This document shows positions 55,042-64,000 of a DNA stretch of 64,000 bases, piece by piece. Under the pieces are notes generated by a model. It was not told the origin of the DNA. It saw only the letters and a list, made by a program, of their open reading frames with translations, and searched no databases. The first letter of the stretch is position 1. Every line of letters starts with the position of its first letter. The position numbers and the translations under genes were made by a program. This DNA comes from JACMQX01 sp040385105. GTDB taxonomy: Bacteria > Pseudomonadota > Gammaproteobacteria > Burkholderiales > Burkholderiaceae_C. Location of the stretch: assembly GCA_040385105.1 (NCBI GenBank), contig JAZKHY010000049.1, positions 26,631 to 90,630 on the forward strand, in the 5' to 3' direction.

Positions 55042-56603
55042 GCATGGAGAACTTCGCCCCCCTGATGTTCGTGGGGCTCATCATCATCATGCTGATCGGC
55101 TTCCCGGTTGCGTTCTCGCTGTCAGCCCTTGGCCTGTTGTGCGGCTTCATCGCCATCGAAGCAGGCTGGTTCCCCGCCAACTTCATGGCCAACCTGCCGC
55201 TCAATGTGTTCGGCATCCTGTCCAACGAGCTGTTGCTGGCCATTCCCTTCTTCACCCTGATGGGGGCCATCCTTGAAAAGTGCGGCCTGGCCGAGGACAT
55301 GCTTGATTCGATGGGCCAGCTTTTTGGCCCGGTCCGGGGCGGCCTTGGTTATTCGGTGATCATTGTGGGCTTCATCCTGGGCGCCATCACCGGGACCGTG
55401 GCGGGCCAGGTGATCGCCATGGCGATGATCTCGCTGCCGGTCATGATGCGCTACAACTACAACATGCGCTATGCCACCGGCGTACTCGCGGCATCGGGCA
55501 CCATCACGCAGCTGGTGCCTCCATCGCTGGTGCTGGTGGTCATGGCTGACCAGCTTGGCCGCTCGGTCGGCGACATGTACAAGGGCGCTTGGGGCCCTTC
55601 CATCCTGCAGGTGCTGATCTTCGCGCTCTACACCTTCATCCTGAGCCGCATCAAGCCCGAGCATGTGCCCGGCGTTCCCAGGGAAGCGCGCACTCTCAAC
55701 GGCTGGGCACTCTGGAAAAAATGCCTGCGCGGCATCATCCCCTCCGCCATCCTCATCTTCGCCGTGCTCGGCAGCATGGGCGGCCTGCCTGGCATCAACA
55801 CGGCCATCGCCACCCCGACGGAAGCCGGCGCGATGGGGGCGGTGGGTGCCTTCATCCTGGCGGCGCTGCACCGGCGGCTGAGCTGGCCGATGATCAAGGA
55901 AGGCATGACCGGTACGATGCGCATCACTGCCATGGTGGTGTTCATCCTGATCGGCTCGCGCGTGTTCTCCCTGGTATTCCAGGGCGTCGATGGCGGCAAG
56001 TGGATCGAGCACATGCTGAGCAACCTCCCAGGCGGGCAGACCGGCTTCCTGATCGTTGTCAACATCTTCATTTTCTTCCTCGCGTTCTTCCTCGATTTCT
56101 TCGAGATCGCCTTCATCATCCTGCCCCTGCTGGGGCCGGTGGCAGACAAGCTGGGCATTGACCTGATCTGGTTTGGCGTGCTGCTGTGCGTCAACATGCA
56201 GACGAGCTTCATGCATCCGCCATTCGGCTTTGCACTGTTCTATTTGCGGGGGATATCCGACACCCTGTTCAAGAACGGCGCGCTGCCCAACAAGGTGTTG
56301 TCCAAAGACATCTACCTTGGTGCCATCCCCTGGGTGATCCTGCAGCTGATGCTGGTGGTGATCGTGATCTTCGTTCCGCAGACTGTGACCATGTTCCTGG
56401 ACAAGGAAGTCAAGGTTGACGTGGACAAGGTCCAGATCGAAATGCCGGTTGACGAAGATGCTGGCAAGAACAAGATGGACGACCAGCAGAACGTCGACAA
56501 GCTGTTCGAGGATGCAGCCAAGACCGACGCGGAAAAGGGCGCTCCGGCCGCGCCGCCGGATCCTGCGAAGGACATTGCCGCGCCAGCGGACGGCAAGAAG
56601 TAG
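55038..56603 (+). CDS. TRAP transporter large permease (DctM type) with hydrophilic C-terminal tail
   Basis: A 521-residue membrane protein of the DctM family, with many hydrophobic helices, for example MFVGLIIIMLIGFPVAFSLS, IIVGFILGAITGTVAGQVI and the conserved TPTEAGAMGAVGA loop (AIATPTEAGAMG). Typical family members have about 430-470 residues; here the last 65 or so residues form a charged Lys/Asp/Pro-rich cytoplasmic tail (KVDVDKVQIEMPVDEDAG) with no known domain. It overlaps the DctQ gene and ends two bases before a small membrane-protein gene. The substrate cannot be told. Confidence 0.88.
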   Translation: MSMENFAPLMFVGLIIIMLIGFPVAFSLSALGLLCGFIAIEAGWFPANFMANLPLNVFGILSNELLLAIPFFTLMGAILEKCGLAEDMLDSMGQLFGPVRGGLGYSVIIVGFILGAITGTVAGQVIAMAMISLPVMMRYNYNMRYATGVLAASGTITQLVPPSLVLVVMADQLGRSVGDMYKGAWGPSILQVLIFALYTFILSRIKPEHVPGVPREARTLNGWALWKKCLRGIIPSAILIFAVLGSMGGLPGINTAIATPTEAGAMGAVGAFILAALHRRLSWPMIKEGMTGTMRITAMVVFILIGSRVFSLVFQGVDGGKWIEHMLSNLPGGQTGFLIVVNIFIFFLAFFLDFFEIAFIILPLLGPVADKLGIDLIWFGVLLCVNMQTSFMHPPFGFALFYLRGISDTLFKNGALPNKVLSKDIYLGAIPWVILQLMLVVIVIFVPQTVTMFLDKEVKVDVDKVQIEMPVDEDAGKNKMDDQQNVDKLFEDAAKTDAEKGAPAAPPDPAKDIAAPADGKK

Positions 56604-56604
56604 C

Positions 56605-57066
56605 ATGGACGGTGCCAGTGCAACGCCTGCTGCGGCGGCGCCCGTTGTGGCGGCGGTAGAAGGCCCGGCCTTCCCGCTGCTCGTCAAGCTGCTGGCCAGC
56701 GTGATGATGGCCGCACTTCTGGTCTGGGGGTTGCGCGTGGCTGACGAAGTGCTGGCGACTTCCTGGTCGCCGGGTGCGGCGGCCGTGCTGCTGGTCGCTA
56801 TAGGCCTTGTAGTCCTGTGCTATTACTGGATCCTGCGCAGCCGTACAACGATCGATGCCACACACATCCGGCAGACCTGGATGTGGAACAAGGAAGTCGC
56901 CCTTTCCGATGTGGCGCACATCAAGTTCATTGCCGTGCCCTACATGAGCTGGTTGATAGCCCCCCGGATGGTGATCCGTGCGCGCGGGCGCGGCGTGCTG
57001 GTATTCCACACCGCCGACCCGGAAGTCCTCCGGGCGTTCGCCAGGCTGACCCTGGGCATTGCCTGA
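56605..57066 (+). CDS. Small two-helix membrane protein with PH-like domain
   Basis: A 153-residue protein of unknown function directly behind the TRAP permeases (one base after the stop). It has an Ala-rich start, two hydrophobic segments (LVKLLASVMMAALLVWGL and AAAVLLVAIGLVVLCYYWI) and then a soluble part resembling bacterial PH-like domains (TIDATHIRQTWMWNKEVAL). The tight spacing suggests co-expression with the transporter. I do not recognise a family name that assigns a job. Confidence 0.65.
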   Translation: MDGASATPAAAAPVVAAVEGPAFPLLVKLLASVMMAALLVWGLRVADEVLATSWSPGAAAVLLVAIGLVVLCYYWILRSRTTIDATHIRQTWMWNKEVALSDVAHIKFIAVPYMSWLIAPRMVIRARGRGVLVFHTADPEVLRAFARLTLGIA

Positions 57067-57087
57067 AGGACCACCCGGGTCTGCACC

Positions 57088-57591
57088 TCAGGTGAGGTGC
57101 AATTCCTTGTGCTCGCCCAGCTGGCGCGGGCGCTCACCTGTGATGGCCGCCTTGGCCATCTTGATCAGCTGAACCATCTTGCTGTCATCCACGTCCCAGT
57201 ACTCGGCATGGACAATGCGCACTTCCAGGAGTGCAAGGTCTTCGTCGGTGGGACCGCCGGGAAACCAGGCTTTGGCCATGGGCGACCACAGGCGCTCCTT
57301 GGTTGCGAGGTCACTGGAAATCTGGGCGGTGCCTGAAATCGAGACGTAGCTGTCGGCGCCCGGGTCGGCGTAGGCGATATTGACATTGCCGTCGCTGCGG
57401 ATGCGCGTGGCGATCTCACTGGCTGCGGAAATGAAGAAATACAGCACCGAGCCTTCGTCCATGCCCTTGTTCTGGGTGGTCAGCGGGTGGCTGTGGAGCA
57501 TGCCGTCGCCATGCCGGTGGGTGAGCATGCCGAAGCGGATGTCCTTGATCAGGTTCCAGAGGGTGTCGTGGTCTGTAGCGGTGGAAGTCAT
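57088..57591 (-). CDS. Pyridoxamine-phosphate-oxidase-fold stress protein
   Basis: A 167-residue FMN-binding split-barrel protein like general stress protein 26. It shows LIKDIRFGMLTHR, LYFFISAASEIATRI, and SYVSISGTAQISSDL, with ERLWSPMAKAWFPGGPTDE, as in GSP26. Flavin or related cofactor binding is inferred from the family. AGGA seven bases before ATG 57591 supports this start over an in-frame start eight codons upstream. It converges on the PH-like gene. Its upstream neighbour on the same strand is the XRE regulator, 119 bases away. Confidence 0.87.
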   Translation of the reverse strand: MTSTATDHDTLWNLIKDIRFGMLTHRHGDGMLHSHPLTTQNKGMDEGSVLYFFISAASEIATRIRSDGNVNIAYADPGADSYVSISGTAQISSDLATKERLWSPMAKAWFPGGPTDEDLALLEVRIVHAEYWDVDDSKMVQLIKMAKAAITGERPRQLGEHKELHLT

Positions 57592-57710
57592 GGCAGTTCC
57601 TGCGTTGGTTTTCAATCCACCGACTGTAGGATGGGGCCTGCTGCGGCGGGGTCGGTGCGCGGCCCCTGTGCATGTGGTCCTGGGCTGACAGGCAGGCGCT
57701 GCAATGCCCC

Positions 57711-58544
57711 TCAGCCACGGTCCATCAGCGCACGCAGCGCCTGTGCCGTGAACTCGTCCGCCGGGAAGAAGGATTCCACGGCCAGTTCCTGCAGGGTCAC
57801 ATCCACCGGCGTGCCAAAAACGGTGGTCGTGCTGATGAAGTTCAGCACCCCCGTGTCCGTCCGGAAACGAAAGGGCATGGCCACGCCGAGCAGTTCACCC
57901 TCCAGCTTCAGGTCGGTGGCGCCGTCCGGCAGCGGGTAGCCGCGCAACTCTTCCAGCAAGTCCGCCAGGACTGCATCGCCCGTGGCGTTGACCTGCTGGC
58001 GCAGCCGCTCGAACAGGTGGGTGCGCCACTGACCCAGGTTGGCAATCTTCGGGGCCAGGCCTGCGGGGTGCAGGCTCAGGCGCAGCACGTTGACCGGTGC
58101 CTGCACCAGCGAAGGGTCAACGCCTGCCAGCAGATGCGGCACTGCCGCATTCGCCGCGACCATGTTCCAGTGCCGGTCCACGGCCAGGGCAGGGCAGGGC
58201 TCGTGCCCCTTGAGCACCAGTTCCACTGCCTTGCGCGCAGCGGCCAGGGCCGGGTCGTCCAGCGCGCGTTCGCGGTACATCGGTGCGAAGCCCGCCGCCA
58301 CAAGCAGGGCATTGCGCTCGCGCAGCGGAATGTCCAGCCGTTCCGACAGCCGCAGCACCATTTCGCGGCTCGGGCTGGCCCGCCCGGTTTCCACGAAGCT
58401 CAGGTGGCGCGTGGAGATCTCGGCTTCCTGCGCCAGGTCCAGCTGGCTCAGCCGGCGGCGCTGGCGCCAGTGGCGCAAGTGCTCGCCAAAGGGTTGCGGC
58501 GCAGTGCGATGCGCCCTTGGGACGGCAGGTGTGGCGGTGTTCAT
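57711..58544 (-). CDS. XRE-family regulator with MmyB-like ligand domain
   Basis: A 277-residue regulator. The N-terminal helix-turn-helix (FGEHLRHWRQRRRLSQLDL, STRHLSFVETGRASPS) is XRE type. The C-terminal domain matches the MmyB-like ligand-binding family (ALAVDRHWNMVAANAAVPHL, GVAMPFRFRTDTGVLNFIS), thought to bind a small fatty-acid-like or other ligand. It is divergent from a small membrane protein gene with a 113-base gap holding an inverted repeat, so it probably controls that gene and itself. Confidence 0.88.
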   Translation of the reverse strand: MNTATPAVPRAHRTAPQPFGEHLRHWRQRRRLSQLDLAQEAEISTRHLSFVETGRASPSREMVLRLSERLDIPLRERNALLVAAGFAPMYRERALDDPALAAARKAVELVLKGHEPCPALAVDRHWNMVAANAAVPHLLAGVDPSLVQAPVNVLRLSLHPAGLAPKIANLGQWRTHLFERLRQQVNATGDAVLADLLEELRGYPLPDGATDLKLEGELLGVAMPFRFRTDTGVLNFISTTTVFGTPVDVTLQELAVESFFPADEFTAQALRALMDRG

Positions 58545-58578
58545 GGCCGGATGTTAGGCGCATCCGGGCCTGGCGCCC

Positions 58579-58595
58579 ATTACCTGCCGCGTAAT
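58579..58595. promoter_or_regulatory. Inverted repeat ATTAC-N7-GTAAT, possible operator
   Basis: Five-base perfect half-sites spaced by seven bases, within the divergent gap between the XRE regulator and the small membrane protein, about 63 bases from the latter's start. The layout fits a helix-turn-helix dimer site. Binding is inferred, not shown. Confidence 0.4.
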
Positions 58596-58657
58596 CGACC
58601 CGCATCAGGCGGCCGGGAATGATCCTTCCATTCATCAACCAACCGACGGAGTTCACT

Positions 58658-59059
58658 GTGACCGTTTTTTCCTCTCCCAACTTCCTGCGCAATGTGCTGT
58701 GGGCCGACGCCGTGTCCTGCCTGGGCAGCGGCGTGCTGCAGCTGTCGTTCACCGGCACTCTGGCCGCCATGCTGGGCCTGCCGGCGGGGCTTCTTGACTG
58801 GACCGGCATCTTCCTGGTGGCTTATTCGGCAGCAGTGGCCTTTCTTGCGACGCGCCAGCCGGTTCCACGCGGCCTGGTCTGGGTCCTGGTGGCCGGAAAC
58901 CTGGCATGGGCCATGGCCTGCCTGGCGCTGCTTGCCAGTGGCGCCTTGCCGGTCACTGCGGCGGGCATGGCTTATGTGCTGGTGCAGGCCTTGACCGTGG
59001 TCGTGCTGGCCGAGCTGCAATGGATGGGCCTGCGCCATACCCCTTCGGGCTGGGCCTGA
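58658..59059 (+). CDS. Four-helix small membrane protein, unknown function
   Basis: A 133-residue hydrophobic protein with four likely membrane helices (SCLGSGVLQLSFTGTLAAML, WTGIFLVAYSAAVAFLA, VWVLVAGNLAWAMACLAL, VLVQALTVVVLAELQW). It resembles small integral membrane proteins of no known function. GTG 58658 with GGAG six bases ahead is preferred; an ATG at 58619 would add 13 residues. It is divergent from the MmyB-like regulator and probably its target. A hairpin follows the stop. Confidence 0.65.
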   Translation: MTVFSSPNFLRNVLWADAVSCLGSGVLQLSFTGTLAAMLGLPAGLLDWTGIFLVAYSAAVAFLATRQPVPRGLVWVLVAGNLAWAMACLALLASGALPVTAAGMAYVLVQALTVVVLAELQWMGLRHTPSGWA

Positions 59060-59072
59060 CCCGCGGCGTTCC

Positions 59073-59103
59073 GGCCGGGCAGCCCCGCGCAGGGCGCCCG
59101 GCC
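59073..59103. repeat. GC-rich hairpin between membrane protein gene and serC
   Basis: Perfect eight-base arms (GGCCGGGC and GCCCGGCC) around a 15-base loop, 14 bases after the stop of the membrane protein. No T-run follows, so it is only a possible terminator. The remaining 110 bases before serC should contain its promoter (an imperfect TATGCT -10-like box is near 59128). Confidence 0.35.
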
Positions 59104-59212
59104 ATGCGGGCAGGACTTATCTTGTATGCTTTGCGGTCGCGGCACGCTACGGACACCCGCTGGCGTGCCCGCGGAGCGACTCACAACATCCCGAAGCAGA
59201 AAGACTCATCCA

Positions 59213-60295
59213 ATGACCCGTGTTTTCAATTTCAGCCCCGGCCCGGCCACCTTGCCCGAACCCGTGCTGCGCAAGGCAGCCGAAGAAATGTTGGACTGGC
59301 ATGGCTCCGGCATGTCGGTCATGGAGATGAGCCACCGCGGCAAGGAATTCATCGGCATCCATGCCGAAGCCGAGAGCCTGTTGCGCGAACTGATGGGCAT
59401 TCCCGCCAACTACAAGGTGCTGTTCATGCAGGGTGGCGCCATCGGCGAGAACGCCATCGTGCCGATGAACCTGATCGGTCGGACCGGCTCGGCCGACTAC
59501 ATCAGCACCGGCGACTGGTCCAAGAAGTCCATCAAGGAAGCGAAGACCTACGGCAAGATCAACGTTGCTGCCTCGGGTGAAGCCAGCAACTTCACCGCCA
59601 TCCCGCCGCAGTCCGAATGGAAGCTGGACCCGGGCGCAGCCTACGTCCACATCTGCTCCAATGAAACGATTGGCGGCGTGGAATACCACTGGACACCCGA
59701 CACCGGCAGCGTGCCGCTGGTGGCCGACATGTCGTCCAACATCCTGTCGCGCCGCATCGACGTCAGCAAGTACGGCCTGATCTATGCCGGGGCGCAGAAG
59801 AACATGGGCCCCTCGGGCCTGACCATCGTGATCGTGCGCGATGACCTGATTGGCCATGCGCTGCCGATCACCCCCTCGGCCTTTGACTACAAGCAGCAGG
59901 CCGACAACGACTCGATGTACAACACACCGCCCACCTACGCGATCTACATCGCCGGGCTCGTGCTCCAGCATGTGAAGTCGTTGGGCGGCGTTGCTGCCAT
60001 GGAAGAGCACAACAAGGTCAAGGCTGCGGTGCTGTACGACTACCTGGACCAGAGCAGTTTCTACCGCAACCCTGTGGCGAGGGAGGCCCGCTCGCTGATG
60101 AACGTGCCCTTCAAGCTCAAGGACGACGCGCTGGATGACGCGTTCCTCAAGGGTGCCCAGGCCAGGGGCATGATCCAGCTCAAGGGCCACCGGTCGGTGG
60201 GCGGCATGCGGGCGTCCATCTACAACGCCATGCCCATCGAGGGCGTGAAGGCCCTGGTGGCGTACATGCAGGAATTCGAGAAGCAGCACGGCTGA
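59213..60295 (+). CDS. serC: Phosphoserine aminotransferase
   Basis: PLP enzyme of serine synthesis that also transaminates the erythronate intermediate of the pyridoxine route. The 360-residue protein has VFNFSPGPATLPEPVL, SHRGKEFIGIHAEAE, and AGAQKNMGPSGLT with the PLP-binding Lys, and HRSVGGMRASIYNA near the end. ATG 59213 starts the conserved N-terminus. It lies ahead of a serA-type gene, and PdxJ is encoded in the same window. Confidence 0.97.
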   Translation: MTRVFNFSPGPATLPEPVLRKAAEEMLDWHGSGMSVMEMSHRGKEFIGIHAEAESLLRELMGIPANYKVLFMQGGAIGENAIVPMNLIGRTGSADYISTGDWSKKSIKEAKTYGKINVAASGEASNFTAIPPQSEWKLDPGAAYVHICSNETIGGVEYHWTPDTGSVPLVADMSSNILSRRIDVSKYGLIYAGAQKNMGPSGLTIVIVRDDLIGHALPITPSAFDYKQQADNDSMYNTPPTYAIYIAGLVLQHVKSLGGVAAMEEHNKVKAAVLYDYLDQSSFYRNPVAREARSLMNVPFKLKDDALDDAFLKGAQARGMIQLKGHRSVGGMRASIYNAMPIEGVKALVAYMQEFEKQHG

Positions 60296-60390
60296 CCTGC
60301 GCGCATCCCATGGGGGCCGGGCCGCAAAGACGGCCCGCGCCCGGCACTCCAACAAACCACACGAGACAAAACAGGGGACAAAGGGCCACC

Positions 60391-61569
60391 ATGAGCAAAC
60401 CATTTGAAGTCCTGGTCCTGAACCAGATATCGGCCAACGGCCTGGCGCGGCTTCCGGCCGGGCGCTACACCACCGGCAAGTCAGTCGCCGCGCCTGACGC
60501 GGTGCTGGTGCGTTCGGCAGACATGCACGCCATGGACATTCCCGCCAGCGTGCAGGCCATTGGCCGGGCCGGTGCGGGCACCAACAACATTCCGGTCAAG
60601 GCGATGAGCGAGCGCGGCGTGCCGGTGTTCAACGCACCGGGCGCCAATGCAGGCGCCGTCAAGGAACTGGTGCTGGCCGGCATGCTGCTGGCCGCGCGCA
60701 ACCTTGCGCCGGCGCTGCGCTTTGTCCAGGGGCTGGACCCGAAGTCGCCGGACCTCGACAAGACCGTTGAAGACGGCAAGAAAAACTTTGCGGGCTTCGA
60801 GCTGGCCGGCCATACGCTGGGCATCATCGGCCTGGGCAAGATCGGCTGCCTGGTGGCCGATGCAGCCATCAAGCTGGGCATGAACGTGCTGGGCTACGAC
60901 CCGGAAATCACTGTTGATGCCGCCTGGAGCCTGCCGGCGCAGGTGAAGAAGGCGGCCAGCGTGAATGACGTGCTGAAGAATTCGCACTTCGTCACGCTGC
61001 ATGTGCCGCTGGTGGCGGCCACGCGTGACCTGGTGAACGCCGAAAACATCAAGCTCATGCGCACCGGCGCGGTATTGCTGAATTTTTCGCGCGAGGGCGT
61101 TGTCAACGACGCGGCGACGCTGGCCGCGCTGGACGCCAGGCAACTGGCCTGGTACGTCTGCGACTTTCCTGGCCCGGCCATCCACGGCCATGCGAAGGTG
61201 ATTGCGCTGCCCCACCTGGGTGCGTCCACCCGCGAGGCCGAGGAGAATTGCGCCATCATGGTGGCCGACCAGCTGCGCGACTACCTTGAAAACGGCAATG
61301 TGGCCAACGCGGTCAACTTCCCCAATGTGTCAATGGGCCGCGAGTCCGCCTTCCGCGTGGCCATTGCCAATGCCAACGTGCCCAACATGCTGGGGCAGAT
61401 ATCCACGGCCATGGCCAACGCCGGGTTGAATATCCACAACATGGTCAACAAGTCGCGCGGCGACATGGCCTACACGCTGGTGGATGTGGACAGCGCCGTG
61501 AGCGATGCGGTGCTGGACAGCCTGCGCGGCATCTCCGGTGTTCTGGCGGTGAGGTACCTTCCGGAATAG
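60391..61569 (+). CDS. serA: D-3-phosphoglycerate dehydrogenase (SerA type)
   Basis: Oxidises 3-phosphoglycerate to phosphohydroxypyruvate, the first step of serine synthesis, feeding SerC encoded upstream. The 392-residue protein has IGRAGAGTNNIPV, the NAD motif LGIIGLGKIG, PHLGASTREAEENCA with the catalytic His, and a C-terminal ACT domain (LGQISTAMANAGLNIHNMV) that usually mediates serine feedback. It is shorter at the N-terminus than the E. coli enzyme, as in the ACT-type short group. It is 95 bases after serC. Confidence 0.92.
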   Translation: MSKPFEVLVLNQISANGLARLPAGRYTTGKSVAAPDAVLVRSADMHAMDIPASVQAIGRAGAGTNNIPVKAMSERGVPVFNAPGANAGAVKELVLAGMLLAARNLAPALRFVQGLDPKSPDLDKTVEDGKKNFAGFELAGHTLGIIGLGKIGCLVADAAIKLGMNVLGYDPEITVDAAWSLPAQVKKAASVNDVLKNSHFVTLHVPLVAATRDLVNAENIKLMRTGAVLLNFSREGVVNDAATLAALDARQLAWYVCDFPGPAIHGHAKVIALPHLGASTREAEENCAIMVADQLRDYLENGNVANAVNFPNVSMGRESAFRVAIANANVPNMLGQISTAMANAGLNIHNMVNKSRGDMAYTLVDVDSAVSDAVLDSLRGISGVLAVRYLPE

Positions 61570-61591
61570 GTGAATTCAAGTTGGGCCACAA

Positions 61592-61610
61592 TGTTCTTCA
61601 AGCAAGAACA
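61592..61610 (+). promoter_or_regulatory. Small hairpin next to the acnA ribosome-binding site
   Basis: TGTTCTT and AAGAACA (61592-61598, 61604-61610) pair perfectly around a five-base loop. The 3' arm ends directly before AGGAG (61611-61615), the acnA ribosome-binding site. It could affect mRNA stability or translation of acnA. Confidence 0.35.
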
Positions 61611-61620
61611 AGGAGTTCCC

Positions 61621-64000
<2,380 letters not shown>

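Noticed and set aside
55122..56687. Open frame of 521 codons on the minus strand
   Set aside because: Antisense to the TRAP large permease; His/Gln/Asp-rich nonsense typical of reversed hydrophobic codons.

Overview
The window is a 64 kb piece of a high-G+C betaproteobacterial chromosome. It opens inside lepA and closes inside acnA. The gene orders lepA-lepB-DUF4845-rnc-era-recO-pdxJ-acpS, leuC-leuD-leuB-asd-fimV-truA-trpF-trpB-trpA-accD and sdhCDAB-sdhE-gltA beside a GntR regulator and mdh point to the order Burkholderiales. The family Comamonadaceae is my best inference, not something the sequence proves. Genes are packed tightly, with many ATGA-type stop/start overlaps. I saw no tRNA, rRNA, insertion sequence, prophage or CRISPR array. 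No gene-free stretch exceeds about 240 bases.

Layout. (1) 1-7655, plus strand: translation, secretion and RNA housekeeping (lepA, lepB, rnc, era, recO, pdxJ, acpS, nagZ), ending with an unassigned methyltransferase. lysS follows on the minus strand. (2) 9314-25336: a surface-polysaccharide locus of 13 genes in five blocks of alternating direction. It holds a MurJ-type flippase, an HpcH/HpaI aldolase, a PglC/WcaJ-type initiating sugar transferase, an AsnB amidotransferase, three glycosyltransferases, an FkbM methyltransferase, a NeuB-type synthase, an RmlD-like reductase, an aldo/keto reductase, a fused cytidylyltransferase/class III aminotransferase, and both an inverting (PseB-type) and a retaining (CapD/WbpM-type) UDP-GlcNAc 4,6-dehydratase. 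Together these suggest an unusual CMP-activated nonulosonic-acid-like sugar built into an O-antigen, capsule or flagellar glycan. The usual hydrolysing epimerase, DegT-type aminotransferase and GNAT acetyltransferase are absent.

(3) 25363-38789: LON-domain protein, YggT, then on the minus strand accD, trpA, trpB, trpF, truA, fimV, asd, leuB, leuD, a tiny entericidin-like lipoprotein and leuC. A perfect 19-bp hairpin after asd separates the leu-asd group from fimV-truA-trp-accD. (4) 38828-51513: TCA-cycle block: a LysR regulator, gltA, sdhE, sdhBADC, a GntR regulator divergent from mdh, a CitE-like protein, a small secreted protein and acnB. A perfect 12-bp palindrome lies between gntR and mdh, next to a good mdh promoter.

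(5) 51646-54305: a compact operon of a PtsN-like EIIA protein, a KdpD-type kinase lacking the N-terminal sensor half, and a KdpE-type regulator, with no kdpFABC genes beside it. (6) 54502-57066: TRAP transporter small and large permeases without a binding protein, plus a small membrane protein. (7) 57088-59059: a flavin-type stress protein, an MmyB-like regulator and a divergent small membrane protein. (8) 59213-64000: serC, a serA-type dehydrogenase and the start of acnA, a second aconitase unrelated in domain order to acnB. SerC and PdxJ can both contribute to pyridoxal phosphate synthesis.
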